Below are positions 9,134-17,717 of a stretch of DNA of 64,000 nucleotides, piece by piece. The stretch is taken from contig NZ_CANKXW010000007.1 in assembly GCF_947487805.1 (NCBI RefSeq), positions 1 through 64,000 of the forward strand, in the 5' to 3' direction. The translations under genes and the position numbers were made by a program. A model generated the notes under the pieces. The model had not been told where the DNA came from. It saw only the letters and a program-made list of their open reading frames with translations, and searched no databases. Within the stretch, counting starts at the first letter, position 1, and each line of letters begins with the position of its first letter. This DNA comes from an uncultured Tateyamaria sp. (GTDB lineage Bacteria; Pseudomonadota; Alphaproteobacteria; Rhodobacterales; Rhodobacteraceae).

Positions 9134-9160
9134 TTGAAGGGCGTTTGTGCAGTCTATATT
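9134..9160 (+). promoter_or_regulatory. Possible hemA promoter
   Basis: A TTGAAG hexamer (9134-9139) and a TATATT hexamer (9155-9160) are separated by 15 bases, a little short for sigma-70. They lie 59 bases before the hemA start and downstream of the FNR-type box. This is a pattern match only. Confidence 0.3.
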
Positions 9161-9218
9161 CGTTCTAAGAACACGTACGGGTCCGCCCCGTGCGGACACG
9201 ACCAAGATGGAGCCTCGC

Positions 9219-10442
9219 GTGGATTACACCGCCAAATTGGATGACGCCCTGCAACGTCTGCATGACGAGGGCAGATACCGGACGTTCATTGATATCGAAC
9301 GGCAAAAGGGACAGTTCCCCCACGCGACGTGGACGCGCCCCGACGGCACGCGCGCGCCGATCACGGTGTGGTGCGGCAACGACTATCTGGGCATGGGCCA
9401 GAACCCTGTCGTGTTGCAGGCGATGCACGAGGCGATTGATGCCACGGGCGCAGGATCGGGCGGGACACGCAACATCTCGGGCACCACGGTATATCACAAA
9501 CGCCTCGAGGCCGAGCTGGCCGACCTGCATGCCAAGGAAGCAGCCCTGCTGTTCACCAGCGCCTATATCGCCAACGACGCGACGCTTAGCACGCTGCCCA
9601 AGCTGTTTCCGGGCCTGATCATCTATTCCGACGCGCTGAACCACGCCTCCATGATCGAGGGTGTACGCCGCAACGGCGGTGCAAAACGTGTGTTCCGTCA
9701 CAATGACGTCGAGCATCTGCGTGCATTGCTCGAGGCGGACGATCCAGAAGTGCCCAAGCTGATCGCCTTTGAATCGATCTATTCGATGGACGGTGATTTC
9801 GGCCCCATCAAAGAGATCTGCGATCTGGCCGATGAATTCGGTGCGCTGACCTATATCGATGAGGTCCACGCGGTGGGCATGTACGGCCCGCGCGGTGGCG
9901 GCGTCGCCGAACGTGATGGCTTGATGGACCGCATCGACATCATCAACGGCACGCTGGCCAAGGCTTACGGTGTCATGGGCGGTTATATCGCCGCCTCGGC
10001 CAAGATGTGCGACGCGATCCGGTCCTATGCGCCGGGTTTCATCTTTACCACGTCATTGCCTCCGGCGGTGGCGGCGGGGGCTGCGGCATCCGTGGCATTC
10101 CTCAAGACGGCGGAAAACCTGCGCGCGGATCATCAGGAACAGGCCAAGGTGCTCAAGCTGCGTCTCAAGGGCATGGGCCTGCCGATCATCGATCACGGCA
10201 GCCATATCGTACCCGTGATGGTGGGCAATCCAGTACATACCAAGATGCTCAGCGACATGCTGCTCGAAGACCACGGGATCTATGTGCAACCGATCAATTT
10301 CCCGACCGTGCCGCGCGGCACCGAGCGGTTGCGATTCACGCCGTCCCCGGTGCATGGACCACGCGAGGTCGACGCATTGGTGCACGCAATGGATAAATTG
10401 TGGTCCCACTGTGCGCTAAATCGTGCCGAGAGCGCCGGATAA
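9219..10442 (+). CDS. hemA: 5-aminolevulinate synthase
   Basis: This enzyme condenses glycine and succinyl-CoA to 5-aminolevulinate, the first step of the C4 (Shemin) route to haem, B12 and bacteriochlorophyll. With the GTG start at 9219 the protein is 407 residues, equal to Rhodobacter HemA, and begins [20 protein letters not shown], close to the known N-terminus. GGAG lies six bases before this GTG. An upstream in-frame ATG (9147) would add residues unlike the family. The pyridoxal phosphate lysine is Lys248 in TLAKAYG, and the glycine-rich [13 protein letters not shown] and IDEVHAVG motifs are intact. Low-oxygen control is suggested by the upstream FNR-type box. Confidence 0.97.
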   Translation: MDYTAKLDDALQRLHDEGRYRTFIDIERQKGQFPHATWTRPDGTRAPITVWCGNDYLGMGQNPVVLQAMHEAIDATGAGSGGTRNISGTTVYHKRLEAELADLHAKEAALLFTSAYIANDATLSTLPKLFPGLIIYSDALNHASMIEGVRRNGGAKRVFRHNDVEHLRALLEADDPEVPKLIAFESIYSMDGDFGPIKEICDLADEFGALTYIDEVHAVGMYGPRGGGVAERDGLMDRIDIINGTLAKAYGVMGGYIAASAKMCDAIRSYAPGFIFTTSLPPAVAAGAAASVAFLKTAENLRADHQEQAKVLKLRLKGMGLPIIDHGSHIVPVMVGNPVHTKMLSDMLLEDHGIYVQPINFPTVPRGTERLRFTPSPVHGPREVDALVHAMDKLWSHCALNRAESAG

Positions 10443-10554
10443 TTCACTAAAATTCGCAAATTCCGTTGCCATGTGTTACGGTCTGTTAAACAACAGCAGC
10501 GAGGCGAATCGAGTGGTGAGGGTTCGTTAACGCGTGAAGTAGTGGGGCAGCGGA

Positions 10555-11772
10555 ATGATCGGGCGCAAATCCGGCATCAGCAAAGAAGAGGAAATCGCGG
10601 AGCCAAAGGGCTTTGACGATTTCGAGCTGCGCCTGGGTGACATCATGCGCGGTGAGCGTGCAACGCTCGGCAAATCCCTTCTCGACGTACAGCGCGAATT
10701 GCGCATCAAGGCGAGCTATATCGCAGCCATCGAAAGCTGTGATCCCGATGCTTTTGATACCCCCGGTTTCATCGCTGGATATGTGCGGTCCTATGCCCGT
10801 TACCTGAATATGGACCCCGACCGCGCCTTTGCCGCGTTCTGCGCCGAGAGCGGGTTCTCCGTGGCCCACGGCATGTCGGCCGAGGCATCGGTGGTCAAAA
10901 AGCCGTCGCGCGAAGAGCGCTTGGGCCGTGGTCCCGGTGCCGACATTTTTGCCGCGCCCGCAACACCGTTTGTTCCTGCAGGCGAGGCGATCTGGTCGCG
11001 GATCGAGCCGCGCGCCGTCGGGTCGTCGCTGGTACTGCTGGCATTGATCGGCGGCATCGGCTTTGGCGGCTATTCGGTTCTGCAAGAGGTGCAGCGTGTG
11101 CAGGTGGCCCCAGTGGAACAGACGCCCGTCGTGCTGTCCGACCTCGACCCGCTGAGCGGTGTCGCGCAGACGCAAGACGTGGCCACTGGACCCGATATCC
11201 AGACACCCCGTGCCGATGCGCTCGACCGTCTCTACCGCCCGCAGGCGCTGGACGTGCCGGTTCTTGTTGCGCGCGACGCGCCCATTGCAACTCTTGATCC
11301 GCGCGAACTGGGCACCTTTGCCACCGCCGGTCGTGACACGTTGCCCACCGCGGGCACGCTTGCGTCTGTGCTGCCCGACGACATAGCACCCGTGGGCCCG
11401 TCGGTCCCGCAGGTGGTCGAAGATGTGGCGCCCGCCCTGACCATGGTCGCAGTCCGCCCGTCCTGGGTCCGCGTCCGCGCCGCCGACGGCACCGTGATAT
11501 ACGAGGCCACGATGCAGCCCGGCGACACATGGGAAGCGCCCCTGACCGAAGAGGCACCCACGCTGCGCACCGGCGAAAGCGGCGCAATCTACTTTGCGAT
11601 GAACGACAAGTTCTACGGCCCTGTGGGCCCCGCGGGATCCGTCACATCGAACCTGCCGCTCGAAATAGCGGGCCTCAAGGAAACCTATCTGCCGGTGGAT
11701 GTGGCCACGGATGACGGGCTGATCCGCTATGCCGAAGCCAAGGCAGCGGCGGTGACCCAAGAGGCCGACTAA
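10555..11772 (+). CDS. rodZ: RodZ-like helix-turn-helix membrane protein
   Basis: This 405-residue bitopic membrane protein has an N-terminal HTH_25 domain (about residues 24-95, with GDIMRGERATLGKSL and FIAGYVRSYARYL), a single membrane helix near 157-178 (LVLLALIGGIGFGGYSV), a long low-complexity linker, and a C-terminal beta domain of the DUF4115 type (about 300-385, with SWVRVRAADGTVIYE). RodZ links MreB to the elongation machinery and controls rod shape. It precedes ispG, an arrangement common in proteobacteria, and other wall genes (AmiC, PBP1A) follow within 10 kb. The gene name is by architecture. Confidence 0.85.
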   Translation: MIGRKSGISKEEEIAEPKGFDDFELRLGDIMRGERATLGKSLLDVQRELRIKASYIAAIESCDPDAFDTPGFIAGYVRSYARYLNMDPDRAFAAFCAESGFSVAHGMSAEASVVKKPSREERLGRGPGADIFAAPATPFVPAGEAIWSRIEPRAVGSSLVLLALIGGIGFGGYSVLQEVQRVQVAPVEQTPVVLSDLDPLSGVAQTQDVATGPDIQTPRADALDRLYRPQALDVPVLVARDAPIATLDPRELGTFATAGRDTLPTAGTLASVLPDDIAPVGPSVPQVVEDVAPALTMVAVRPSWVRVRAADGTVIYEATMQPGDTWEAPLTEEAPTLRTGESGAIYFAMNDKFYGPVGPAGSVTSNLPLEIAGLKETYLPVDVATDDGLIRYAEAKAAAVTQEAD

Positions 11773-11853
11773 AGCGTCGCAGCCCATTGCCGCGCTGCGC
11801 GGGTGTGTCTATCTTGCCTGACAACCGGACCGTTTTCGAACAAGGCTGTTGGC

Positions 11854-12987
11854 ATGTCTCTGAACCACATTCGTCCCTGGCGTAACATCTATCGCCGCCA
11901 AAGCCGCCAGATCATGGTGGGCAATGTGCCCGTGGGGGGCGACGCACCGATCACGGTGCAGACGATGACCAACACGCTGACCACGGACGCCAAGGCCACC
12001 ATTGGCCAGATCCAGGCGGCGGCAGAAGCGGGGGCCGATATTGTCCGCGTCTCCGTACCCGATCAGGACAGTTCCCGGGCCATGCACGAGATCGTCCGCG
12101 AAAGCCCGGTGCCCTTGGTGGCCGATATCCATTTCCACTACAAACGCGGCATCGAAGCCGCCGAAGCCGGTGCCGCCTGCCTGCGGATCAATCCGGGCAA
12201 TATCGGTGATGAAAAGCGCGTCAAGGAAGTCATCAAGGCCGCGCGCGACAACAACTGTTCGATCCGGATCGGGGTGAACGCGGGCAGTCTGGAAAAGCAT
12301 CTGCTCGACAAATACGGCGAGCCGACCCCGGATGCGATGGTGGAATCCGGTCTCGACCACATCAAGATCCTGCAAGACAACGACTTTCACGAATTCAAGA
12401 TCAGCTGCAAGGCTTCGGACGTGTTCATGGCCGCCGCGGCGTATCAGCAACTGGCCGAGGCCACCGACGCCCCCATCCACCTCGGCATCACCGAAGCGGG
12501 CGGCCTGACGTCGGGCACGATCAAATCCGCCATCGGTCTGGGCAACCTGCTGTGGATGGGCATCGGCGACACGATCCGCGTCAGCCTCAGCGCCGACCCG
12601 GTGGAAGAGGTGAAGGTGGGCTACGAGATCCTGAAATCACTCGGCCTGCGCCACCGCGGCGTGAACATCATCTCCTGCCCAAGCTGCGCGCGCCAGGGCT
12701 TTGACGTGATCAAGACCGTCGAAATCCTCGAAGACCGTCTGGCCCATATCAAGACGCCCATGTCGCTCAGCATCATCGGCTGCGTCGTGAACGGTCCCGG
12801 AGAGGCGCTGATGACGGATGTGGGCTTTACCGGCGGCGGTGCCGGCCACGGCATGGTCTACCTTGCAGGCCAGCAAAGCCACAAACAGGACAACGCGACG
12901 ATGGTGGATCACATCGTGGAACAAGTCGAAAAGAAGGCCGCCGAACTGGACGCCGCCGCAGCCGCAGATGCCCAAGCCGCACAATAG
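11854..12987 (+). CDS. ispG: 4-hydroxy-3-methylbut-2-enyl diphosphate synthase (flavodoxin-dependent type)
   Basis: This is the penultimate enzyme of the MEP isoprenoid pathway: it converts methylerythritol cyclodiphosphate to HMBPP with a [4Fe-4S] cluster. At 377 residues, the TIM-barrel part starts with [18 protein letters not shown], and the cluster cysteines are seen in [10 protein letters not shown] (Cys275, Cys278) and [10 protein letters not shown] (Cys310). ATG 11854 is preferred to an upstream in-frame ATG (11803) because the family begins at this point. The short C-terminal Ala-rich tail is not conserved. It is probably co-transcribed with rodZ and is followed by a strong hairpin. 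Confidence 0.96.
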   Translation: MSLNHIRPWRNIYRRQSRQIMVGNVPVGGDAPITVQTMTNTLTTDAKATIGQIQAAAEAGADIVRVSVPDQDSSRAMHEIVRESPVPLVADIHFHYKRGIEAAEAGAACLRINPGNIGDEKRVKEVIKAARDNNCSIRIGVNAGSLEKHLLDKYGEPTPDAMVESGLDHIKILQDNDFHEFKISCKASDVFMAAAAYQQLAEATDAPIHLGITEAGGLTSGTIKSAIGLGNLLWMGIGDTIRVSLSADPVEEVKVGYEILKSLGLRHRGVNIISCPSCARQGFDVIKTVEILEDRLAHIKTPMSLSIIGCVVNGPGEALMTDVGFTGGGAGHGMVYLAGQQSHKQDNATMVDHIVEQVEKKAAELDAAAAADAQAAQ

Positions 12988-13027
12988 CGGGCCTGCTCAT
13001 TCACTTTGCCAAATAAACTCCGGGGGT

Positions 13028-13046
13028 CCGGGGGCAGAGCCCCCGG
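13028..13046 (+). terminator. GC-rich hairpin after ispG
   Basis: CCGGGGGC-AGA-GCCCCCGG is a perfect 8-bp stem with a 3-base loop. A second CCGGGGG precedes it and could compete. No T-run follows, so the hairpin may act weakly or with Rho. It separates ispG from the convergent DsbA-like gene. Confidence 0.5.
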
Positions 13047-13082
13047 GCGGTCGCCGCAGCGCCAGCGCGGCGAAACCAGGGC

Positions 13083-13826
13083 CTAGCCGCGTTTCTCGGC
13101 CACCAGCGCCATCATCTCGTCATAGGGCAGGAACCCCCGCAGCAACTCGTCCTGCAACACGAAGGTCGGCGTGCCGGTGATCTGCAACCGCTGCGCCAGT
13201 GCCCGCGTGCGCTGGATCTCCATCGTCACCTCATCGCTGTCCATGCGCGCCTCGATCGCGTCTGCATCCAGACCAAAGGTCGACGCCATCCGCCGCAGGC
13301 TCCGCATCGTGACATCGCCGGACATCGTCATCAACGCATCCGTCAGGCCCTTGTAGGCGTCGCCGCCCGCGACCTGCTTGGTGGCCACTGCAAAGCGCGA
13401 CGCCAAAAGCGACTGTTCCCCGAGGATCGGGAACTCCTTCACGACCAGGCGGATATTGCCGTCGCTTTCCAGCATCTTGGCCACTTCGCCATGGGCGCGT
13501 TTGCAGAACCCGCAGCGGTAGTCCAGAAACTCCACCAATGTGATGTCGCCGTCCGGATTGCCGCCCACAAAAGAGTATCCGTCGTCAAAGAGTTCCGCGG
13601 CATTGTCAGATACAAGGCTCAGATCCGCCTGTGCCTGCGCGGCCTGTTCGCGCGCTTCCAGCACACCCACGGCCTCCATGATGATCTCGGGATTGTCCAG
13701 CAGATAGGCGCGGATCTCCTCGCGGAAATTGGCGCGTTCCTCCGCCGTCATGTTGGTCAGGTCAAGCGCCGCGGCGGGCAGGGCCAGCGTCAGCGCAAGG
13801 GCGGATGTGGCAAGGGTGCGAAACAT
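13083..13826 (-). CDS. DsbA-family periplasmic thioredoxin-like protein
   Basis: This 247-residue secreted protein has a signal peptide (first about 20 residues, AAA cleavage), an N-terminal helical extension (25-70) and a thioredoxin fold whose active site is CGFC (Cys105, Cys108) in FLDYRCGFCKRAH. A cis-proline segment TGTPTFVL follows. The helical extension and CGFC are typical of Com1/ScsC-like DsbA relatives rather than classical DsbA (CPHC). It likely oxidises or isomerises disulfides in the periplasm. It lies five bases downstream of the BepA-like protease gene, which it probably follows in one transcript; both act on envelope proteins. Confidence 0.88.
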   Translation of the reverse strand: MFRTLATSALALTLALPAAALDLTNMTAEERANFREEIRAYLLDNPEIIMEAVGVLEAREQAAQAQADLSLVSDNAAELFDDGYSFVGGNPDGDITLVEFLDYRCGFCKRAHGEVAKMLESDGNIRLVVKEFPILGEQSLLASRFAVATKQVAGGDAYKGLTDALMTMSGDVTMRSLRRMASTFGLDADAIEARMDSDEVTMEIQRTRALAQRLQITGTPTFVLQDELLRGFLPYDEMMALVAEKRG

Positions 13827-13831
13827 GGGTG

Positions 13832-15178
13832 TTATCTCCGTTTTCGTTTTGCAGCGCGTTCAGATGCAAGGAGCACATCATGCGCCCTTTGCCAAGGTCC
13901 CGATCCCTCGGACAGTAGCCCGGTGGCGCGTTTGGCGTGGATGCCCGCGTCGTCGAGACGTCCGCGCAGGGCATAGCGTTCTGCAGTGATCAGGGACGCC
14001 ATGCCACGCTGGCCGGTCTTGGCATAGGCCACCGACAGATCGCGCAGCATGGATCCATCGCGGTAGTCAATCGTGCGCGCCCGTTCCAGCGCCTTGAGTG
14101 CGGCAGACACATTGCCACTGGCCAGCAGCGCGCGGCCATAGCTTGCCTGCAAGAGCCCGTCGCGCGGGCGCAGTTGCACCGCGCGGGCCGATTGATTGGC
14201 GGCGGCCGCGAAATTGCGCGTCTCCATCAGGATCTGCGCCTTGAGGTCATAATAGAACGGGTCCTTGGGCCGTAGCGCGATGGCCTTGTCGATGGCCGCC
14301 AGCGCCTTGCGCGTGTTCGAATTGCGGTGGTGCGCCGCCGCCTCGCGCATCAGCGCCACATCACGGTATCCGCTGTCGCCCACGCGGTTCAACGTCCAGC
14401 TTGAGCGCCGCGTGAACGCCGTCAGCTTGCCCTTGGCGCGGGCAAACCAGTAATCCGACGAGGACGTGTCGGAGGAATGTTCACCGTAGGCTGCGGCATA
14501 GGCTTCGATCGCGCGCAGGCGGTCGCGGCTGAGCGGGTGCGAGCGCACATAGGGGTCCTGACGGGCCTCGGACAGGACCTCCTGACCCCGGAACAGACGA
14601 AACACATCCGCCATCCCGGCAAGCGATATGCCTGCGCTGCGCAGATAGCGGGCGCCCGATTGGTCGGCGGCACTTTCCTCGGCGCGGGTGTGCCGCAGAA
14701 AGGCGCGTTGTGCCGCACTTTGCGTTCCGAGTGCGATGGCCGCGGCCCCTTCGCCCGATCCGGCGGCCGCCGCCACAACCGCAAGCGCCGCGCCAAGGCT
14801 GGCGGCGGTGCGCGCATTGCCCAGATTGCCAAGACGTCGGGTGATATGGCCGTTGGCGATATGCGCCGCCTCATGGGCGATGACCGCTTGCAGCATATCG
14901 GCCCGTTCCATTCGGCTCAAAAGCCCCGAGTGGATAAAGATCGCGTCGTTGCCCACGACAAAGGCATTCAGGCTGCCATCATTGACCACGAGGATCTTGG
15001 TGCGCGCGGCACTCAGCCCGGCGGCCTTGAGCACCGGTGCGGCCACCTGCGAAAGCGCGTATTCGATATCCGCATCGCGCAACAGCGTCACCGCACGCCC
15101 GGGCAGGGCCGCGATCAGCGTCAGGCACAGGCTGAAGATCAGGATTGACGGCGCGCGCCGCAGCATATGAAAGGTCAT
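13832..15178 (-). CDS. M48 metalloprotease with TPR tail (BepA/YfgC-like)
   Basis: This 448-residue periplasmic protein has a signal peptide (to about residue 29), an M48 domain with the zinc motif HEAAH (102-106) and the third ligand in EESAAD (Glu168), an Ala/Gly-rich insert, and a C-terminal tetratricopeptide region (about 290-430). BepA-type proteases degrade or assist outer-membrane proteins such as LptD and BamA. The start codon is on the opposite strand to, and close to, that of the aminotransferase. No clear ribosome-binding site is visible, and ATG at 15166 is an alternative start. It is probably co-transcribed with the DsbA-like gene. Confidence 0.88.
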   Translation of the reverse strand: MTFHMLRRAPSILIFSLCLTLIAALPGRAVTLLRDADIEYALSQVAAPVLKAAGLSAARTKILVVNDGSLNAFVVGNDAIFIHSGLLSRMERADMLQAVIAHEAAHIANGHITRRLGNLGNARTAASLGAALAVVAAAAGSGEGAAAIALGTQSAAQRAFLRHTRAEESAADQSGARYLRSAGISLAGMADVFRLFRGQEVLSEARQDPYVRSHPLSRDRLRAIEAYAAAYGEHSSDTSSSDYWFARAKGKLTAFTRRSSWTLNRVGDSGYRDVALMREAAAHHRNSNTRKALAAIDKAIALRPKDPFYYDLKAQILMETRNFAAAANQSARAVQLRPRDGLLQASYGRALLASGNVSAALKALERARTIDYRDGSMLRDLSVAYAKTGQRGMASLITAERYALRGRLDDAGIHAKRATGLLSEGSGPWQRAHDVLLASERAAKRKRR

Positions 15179-15200
15179 GGATCAGATCATAGGAGTGCCC

Positions 15201-16343
15201 ATGCGAACCTCAACCCGCAGTGACGTTGATCCTTTTATTGTGATGGACGTGATGGAGGCGGCGCGCGTCGCCGAGGAGGCCGGGCGCCATATTATCCACA
15301 TGGAAGTGGGCCAACCGGGCACCGGGGCACCACAGGCGGCGATCCGCGCATTGACCGACGCCATGGCGGAGGGGCCGCTGGGCTATACCGTGGCGATGGG
15401 TCTGCCTGCGCTGCGGGCGCGCGTGGCACAACTATATCGCGACTGGTACGATATCGACCTCAATCCCGACCGGGTGGTGATTACCTCGGGGGCCTCGGGC
15501 GGGTTCATCCTTGCCTTCAACGCGCTGTTTGACAGTGGCGACAGGGTGGGTATCGGTGCGCCGGGCTATCCCAGCTATCGTCAGATCCTCAAGGGGCTGG
15601 GCCTTGTGCCGGTGGACCTGCCCACCTCGCCTGACAACAGGCTCCAGCCGGTGCCGGCGGATTTTGCCGATCGTGATCTGGCGGGTCTTTTGGTGGCCTC
15701 GCCCGCGAACCCGTCGGGTACGATGCTGGATGCCCTGGCCATGGGCGCGCTGATCGACGCCGCACAGGGTGCGGGTGCAAGTTTCATCAGCGACGAGATC
15801 TATCACGGGATCGAATACGAGACCAAGGCTGTCAGCGCGCTGAACCTGAGCGACGATGTCTATGTCATCAACTCGTTTTCCAAGTATTTCTCGATGACGG
15901 GGTGGCGCGTGGGCTGGATGGTGGTGCCCGAGGACCACGTGCGTGTGGTCGAGCGGCTGGCGCAGAACATGTTCATCTGTGCGCCGCACGCCAGCCAGGT
16001 GGCCGCCCTTGCCGCGATGGATGCCGCGGACGAACTGGAAGCGAACCTTGCCGTCTATGCCGCCAACCGCGCGTTGATGCTGGAGGGGTTGCCCAAGGCC
16101 GGGTTTGCCCGCATCGCGCCGCCTGATGGGGCGTTTTATGTCTATGCCGATGTGTCCGGGATCACAGATGACAGCCGCGCGCTGGCCGCCGAAATTCTCG
16201 ACAAGGCCGGGGTGGCGGTGACGCCGGGGCTGGATTTCGACCCTGTGCGCGGGCACCAAACGCTGCGCTTTTCCTATGCGCGACGCACCGAGGATATCGT
16301 CGAAGGACTGGACCGGTTGGCAAAGTTCATGGCCGCGCGGTGA
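15201..16343 (+). CDS. Class I/II pyridoxal phosphate aminotransferase
   Basis: This 380-residue cytosolic enzyme of fold type I carries the PLP lysine in NSFSKYFSMTGWRVG (Lys228), the SPANPSGT segment, the DEIYHGIEY Asp motif and a C-terminal LRFSYAR arginine for the substrate carboxylate. An upstream in-frame ATG exists at 15177, but GGAG lies seven bases before the ATG at 15201, so that start is used. The family includes aspartate, aromatic and diaminopimelate aminotransferases; substrate specificity is not decided by the motifs. It is divergent from the M48 protease. Confidence 0.88.
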   Translation: MRTSTRSDVDPFIVMDVMEAARVAEEAGRHIIHMEVGQPGTGAPQAAIRALTDAMAEGPLGYTVAMGLPALRARVAQLYRDWYDIDLNPDRVVITSGASGGFILAFNALFDSGDRVGIGAPGYPSYRQILKGLGLVPVDLPTSPDNRLQPVPADFADRDLAGLLVASPANPSGTMLDALAMGALIDAAQGAGASFISDEIYHGIEYETKAVSALNLSDDVYVINSFSKYFSMTGWRVGWMVVPEDHVRVVERLAQNMFICAPHASQVAALAAMDAADELEANLAVYAANRALMLEGLPKAGFARIAPPDGAFYVYADVSGITDDSRALAAEILDKAGVAVTPGLDFDPVRGHQTLRFSYARRTEDIVEGLDRLAKFMAAR

Positions 16344-16400
16344 AGGGGGATTCACGCGGTGCCCATGATCGCCTATGGTGACCCGAAAAAGGGCAGTGTG

Positions 16401-17609
16401 ATGCGGGCGGTATTTCTTGCGTGGATGATGATCTGGGGTGCGCTGATGGCGCAAGCGCAGGACCTGTCCGGTCTGGCCCGCGTCGATGCAGCCCAAAGCG
16501 GTGTCAAGGACGGCTGGTTCGGGCGGAGTGCGCTGACGCTACATTTGAGCCAGGGCGTGCCGTTCCGGGTGTTTGTGCTGGATGATCCGGCGCGGCTTGT
16601 GGCGGATTTTCGCGAGGTTGATTTCGATGGGCTGACGGCCGATGCGTTTCTGTCGGGCAGCGACAGCATTTCGGGCGTCCGGTTCGGGACGTTCAAACCC
16701 GGCTGGTCCCGATTGATTGCAGATCTGGCCGCGCCGATGTTGCCGGTCGAGATCGGGATGCCGGTGGATGTGTCCGACGGCACTGCCACGCTTGAGATCA
16801 CGCTGGAACCTGCGGAGCCCGCGGAATTTGCCGCCGGTGCCGGTGGTCCGGTGGATGCCGACTGGGGCGCGCCTGCGGCGGCCCCGCTGCCGAAGGGCGA
16901 CGCGGATGCCTTTGTCGTGGTGATTGATCCGGGCCATGGCGGGGTCGATCCTGGTGCGGTCCGTGACACCACCAGCGAAAAGGAATTGATGCTGGGCATG
17001 GGGCTGGCCCTGCGCGATGCCCTGCGCAGGGCAGGCGGTATCGAGGTCGTGCTGACCCGCGACCGGGACATGTTCGTGTCGCTGCCCGGACGGGTGGCGC
17101 TGGCCCATCAGGTCGGGGCAGATGCGTTCGTGTCGCTCCATGCAGACGCGCTGAGCCAGGGGCAGGCGCGGGGGGCCACCATCTATACGCTGTCGGAACA
17201 GGCCAGCGATGCGGCCTCGGCCCAGCTGGCCGCGCAGCATGACCGCGCTGATATTCTGGCGGGCGTCGATCTGAGCGGGACGGACGATCAGGTGGCGGCG
17301 GTCCTGATGGATCTGGCGCGCACCGAAACCATGCCGCGCACCGCGACGCTGGCCGCGGCTCTGATCGAGAACCTGGCCGCCGCGGGCGGGCCAATGAACA
17401 AGCGGCCCCGCCGCGAGGCAGCGTTCTCGGTCCTCAAGAGCGCCGATATCCCCTCGGTACTGGTCGAGGTGGGCTTCCTTTCGGACCCGCGTGACCTCGC
17501 CAATCTGCGTGATCCGGTGTGGCGGTCCGTCATGGTCGAGGCGCTGGCGGCGGGTATCCTGCAATGGCGCGACGATGATCTGGCGATGCAGCCGCTGATC
17601 CGGCAATAG
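16401..17609 (+). CDS. N-acetylmuramoyl-L-alanine amidase (AmiC-like)
   Basis: This 402-residue periplasmic enzyme cleaves the lactyl bond between MurNAc and L-Ala and splits daughter cells. A signal peptide (about 20 residues, AQAQ) is followed by an AMIN domain (about 30-130, RVFVLDDPARLVADF) and an Amidase_3 catalytic domain with the zinc ligands in IDPGHGGVDPG, SEKELML and SLHADA, and the C-terminal EVGFLSD. The start at 16401 places the signal peptide at the N-terminus; upstream in-frame ATGs lack this sense. It lies 109 bases before the PBP1A gene in the same direction. Confidence 0.92.
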   Translation: MRAVFLAWMMIWGALMAQAQDLSGLARVDAAQSGVKDGWFGRSALTLHLSQGVPFRVFVLDDPARLVADFREVDFDGLTADAFLSGSDSISGVRFGTFKPGWSRLIADLAAPMLPVEIGMPVDVSDGTATLEITLEPAEPAEFAAGAGGPVDADWGAPAAAPLPKGDADAFVVVIDPGHGGVDPGAVRDTTSEKELMLGMGLALRDALRRAGGIEVVLTRDRDMFVSLPGRVALAHQVGADAFVSLHADALSQGQARGATIYTLSEQASDAASAQLAAQHDRADILAGVDLSGTDDQVAAVLMDLARTETMPRTATLAAALIENLAAAGGPMNKRPRREAAFSVLKSADIPSVLVEVGFLSDPRDLANLRDPVWRSVMVEALAAGILQWRDDDLAMQPLIRQ

Positions 17610-17717
17610 CGGCGATCACATCGGCGGGATCGCGCCACAGTTGGCTTTTGACGCCCCTTGGCAGGTGGCGTATACCTAGACGCCAAAGCAACCTTTTCCA
17701 ATCAGGTGCGGGCGGTC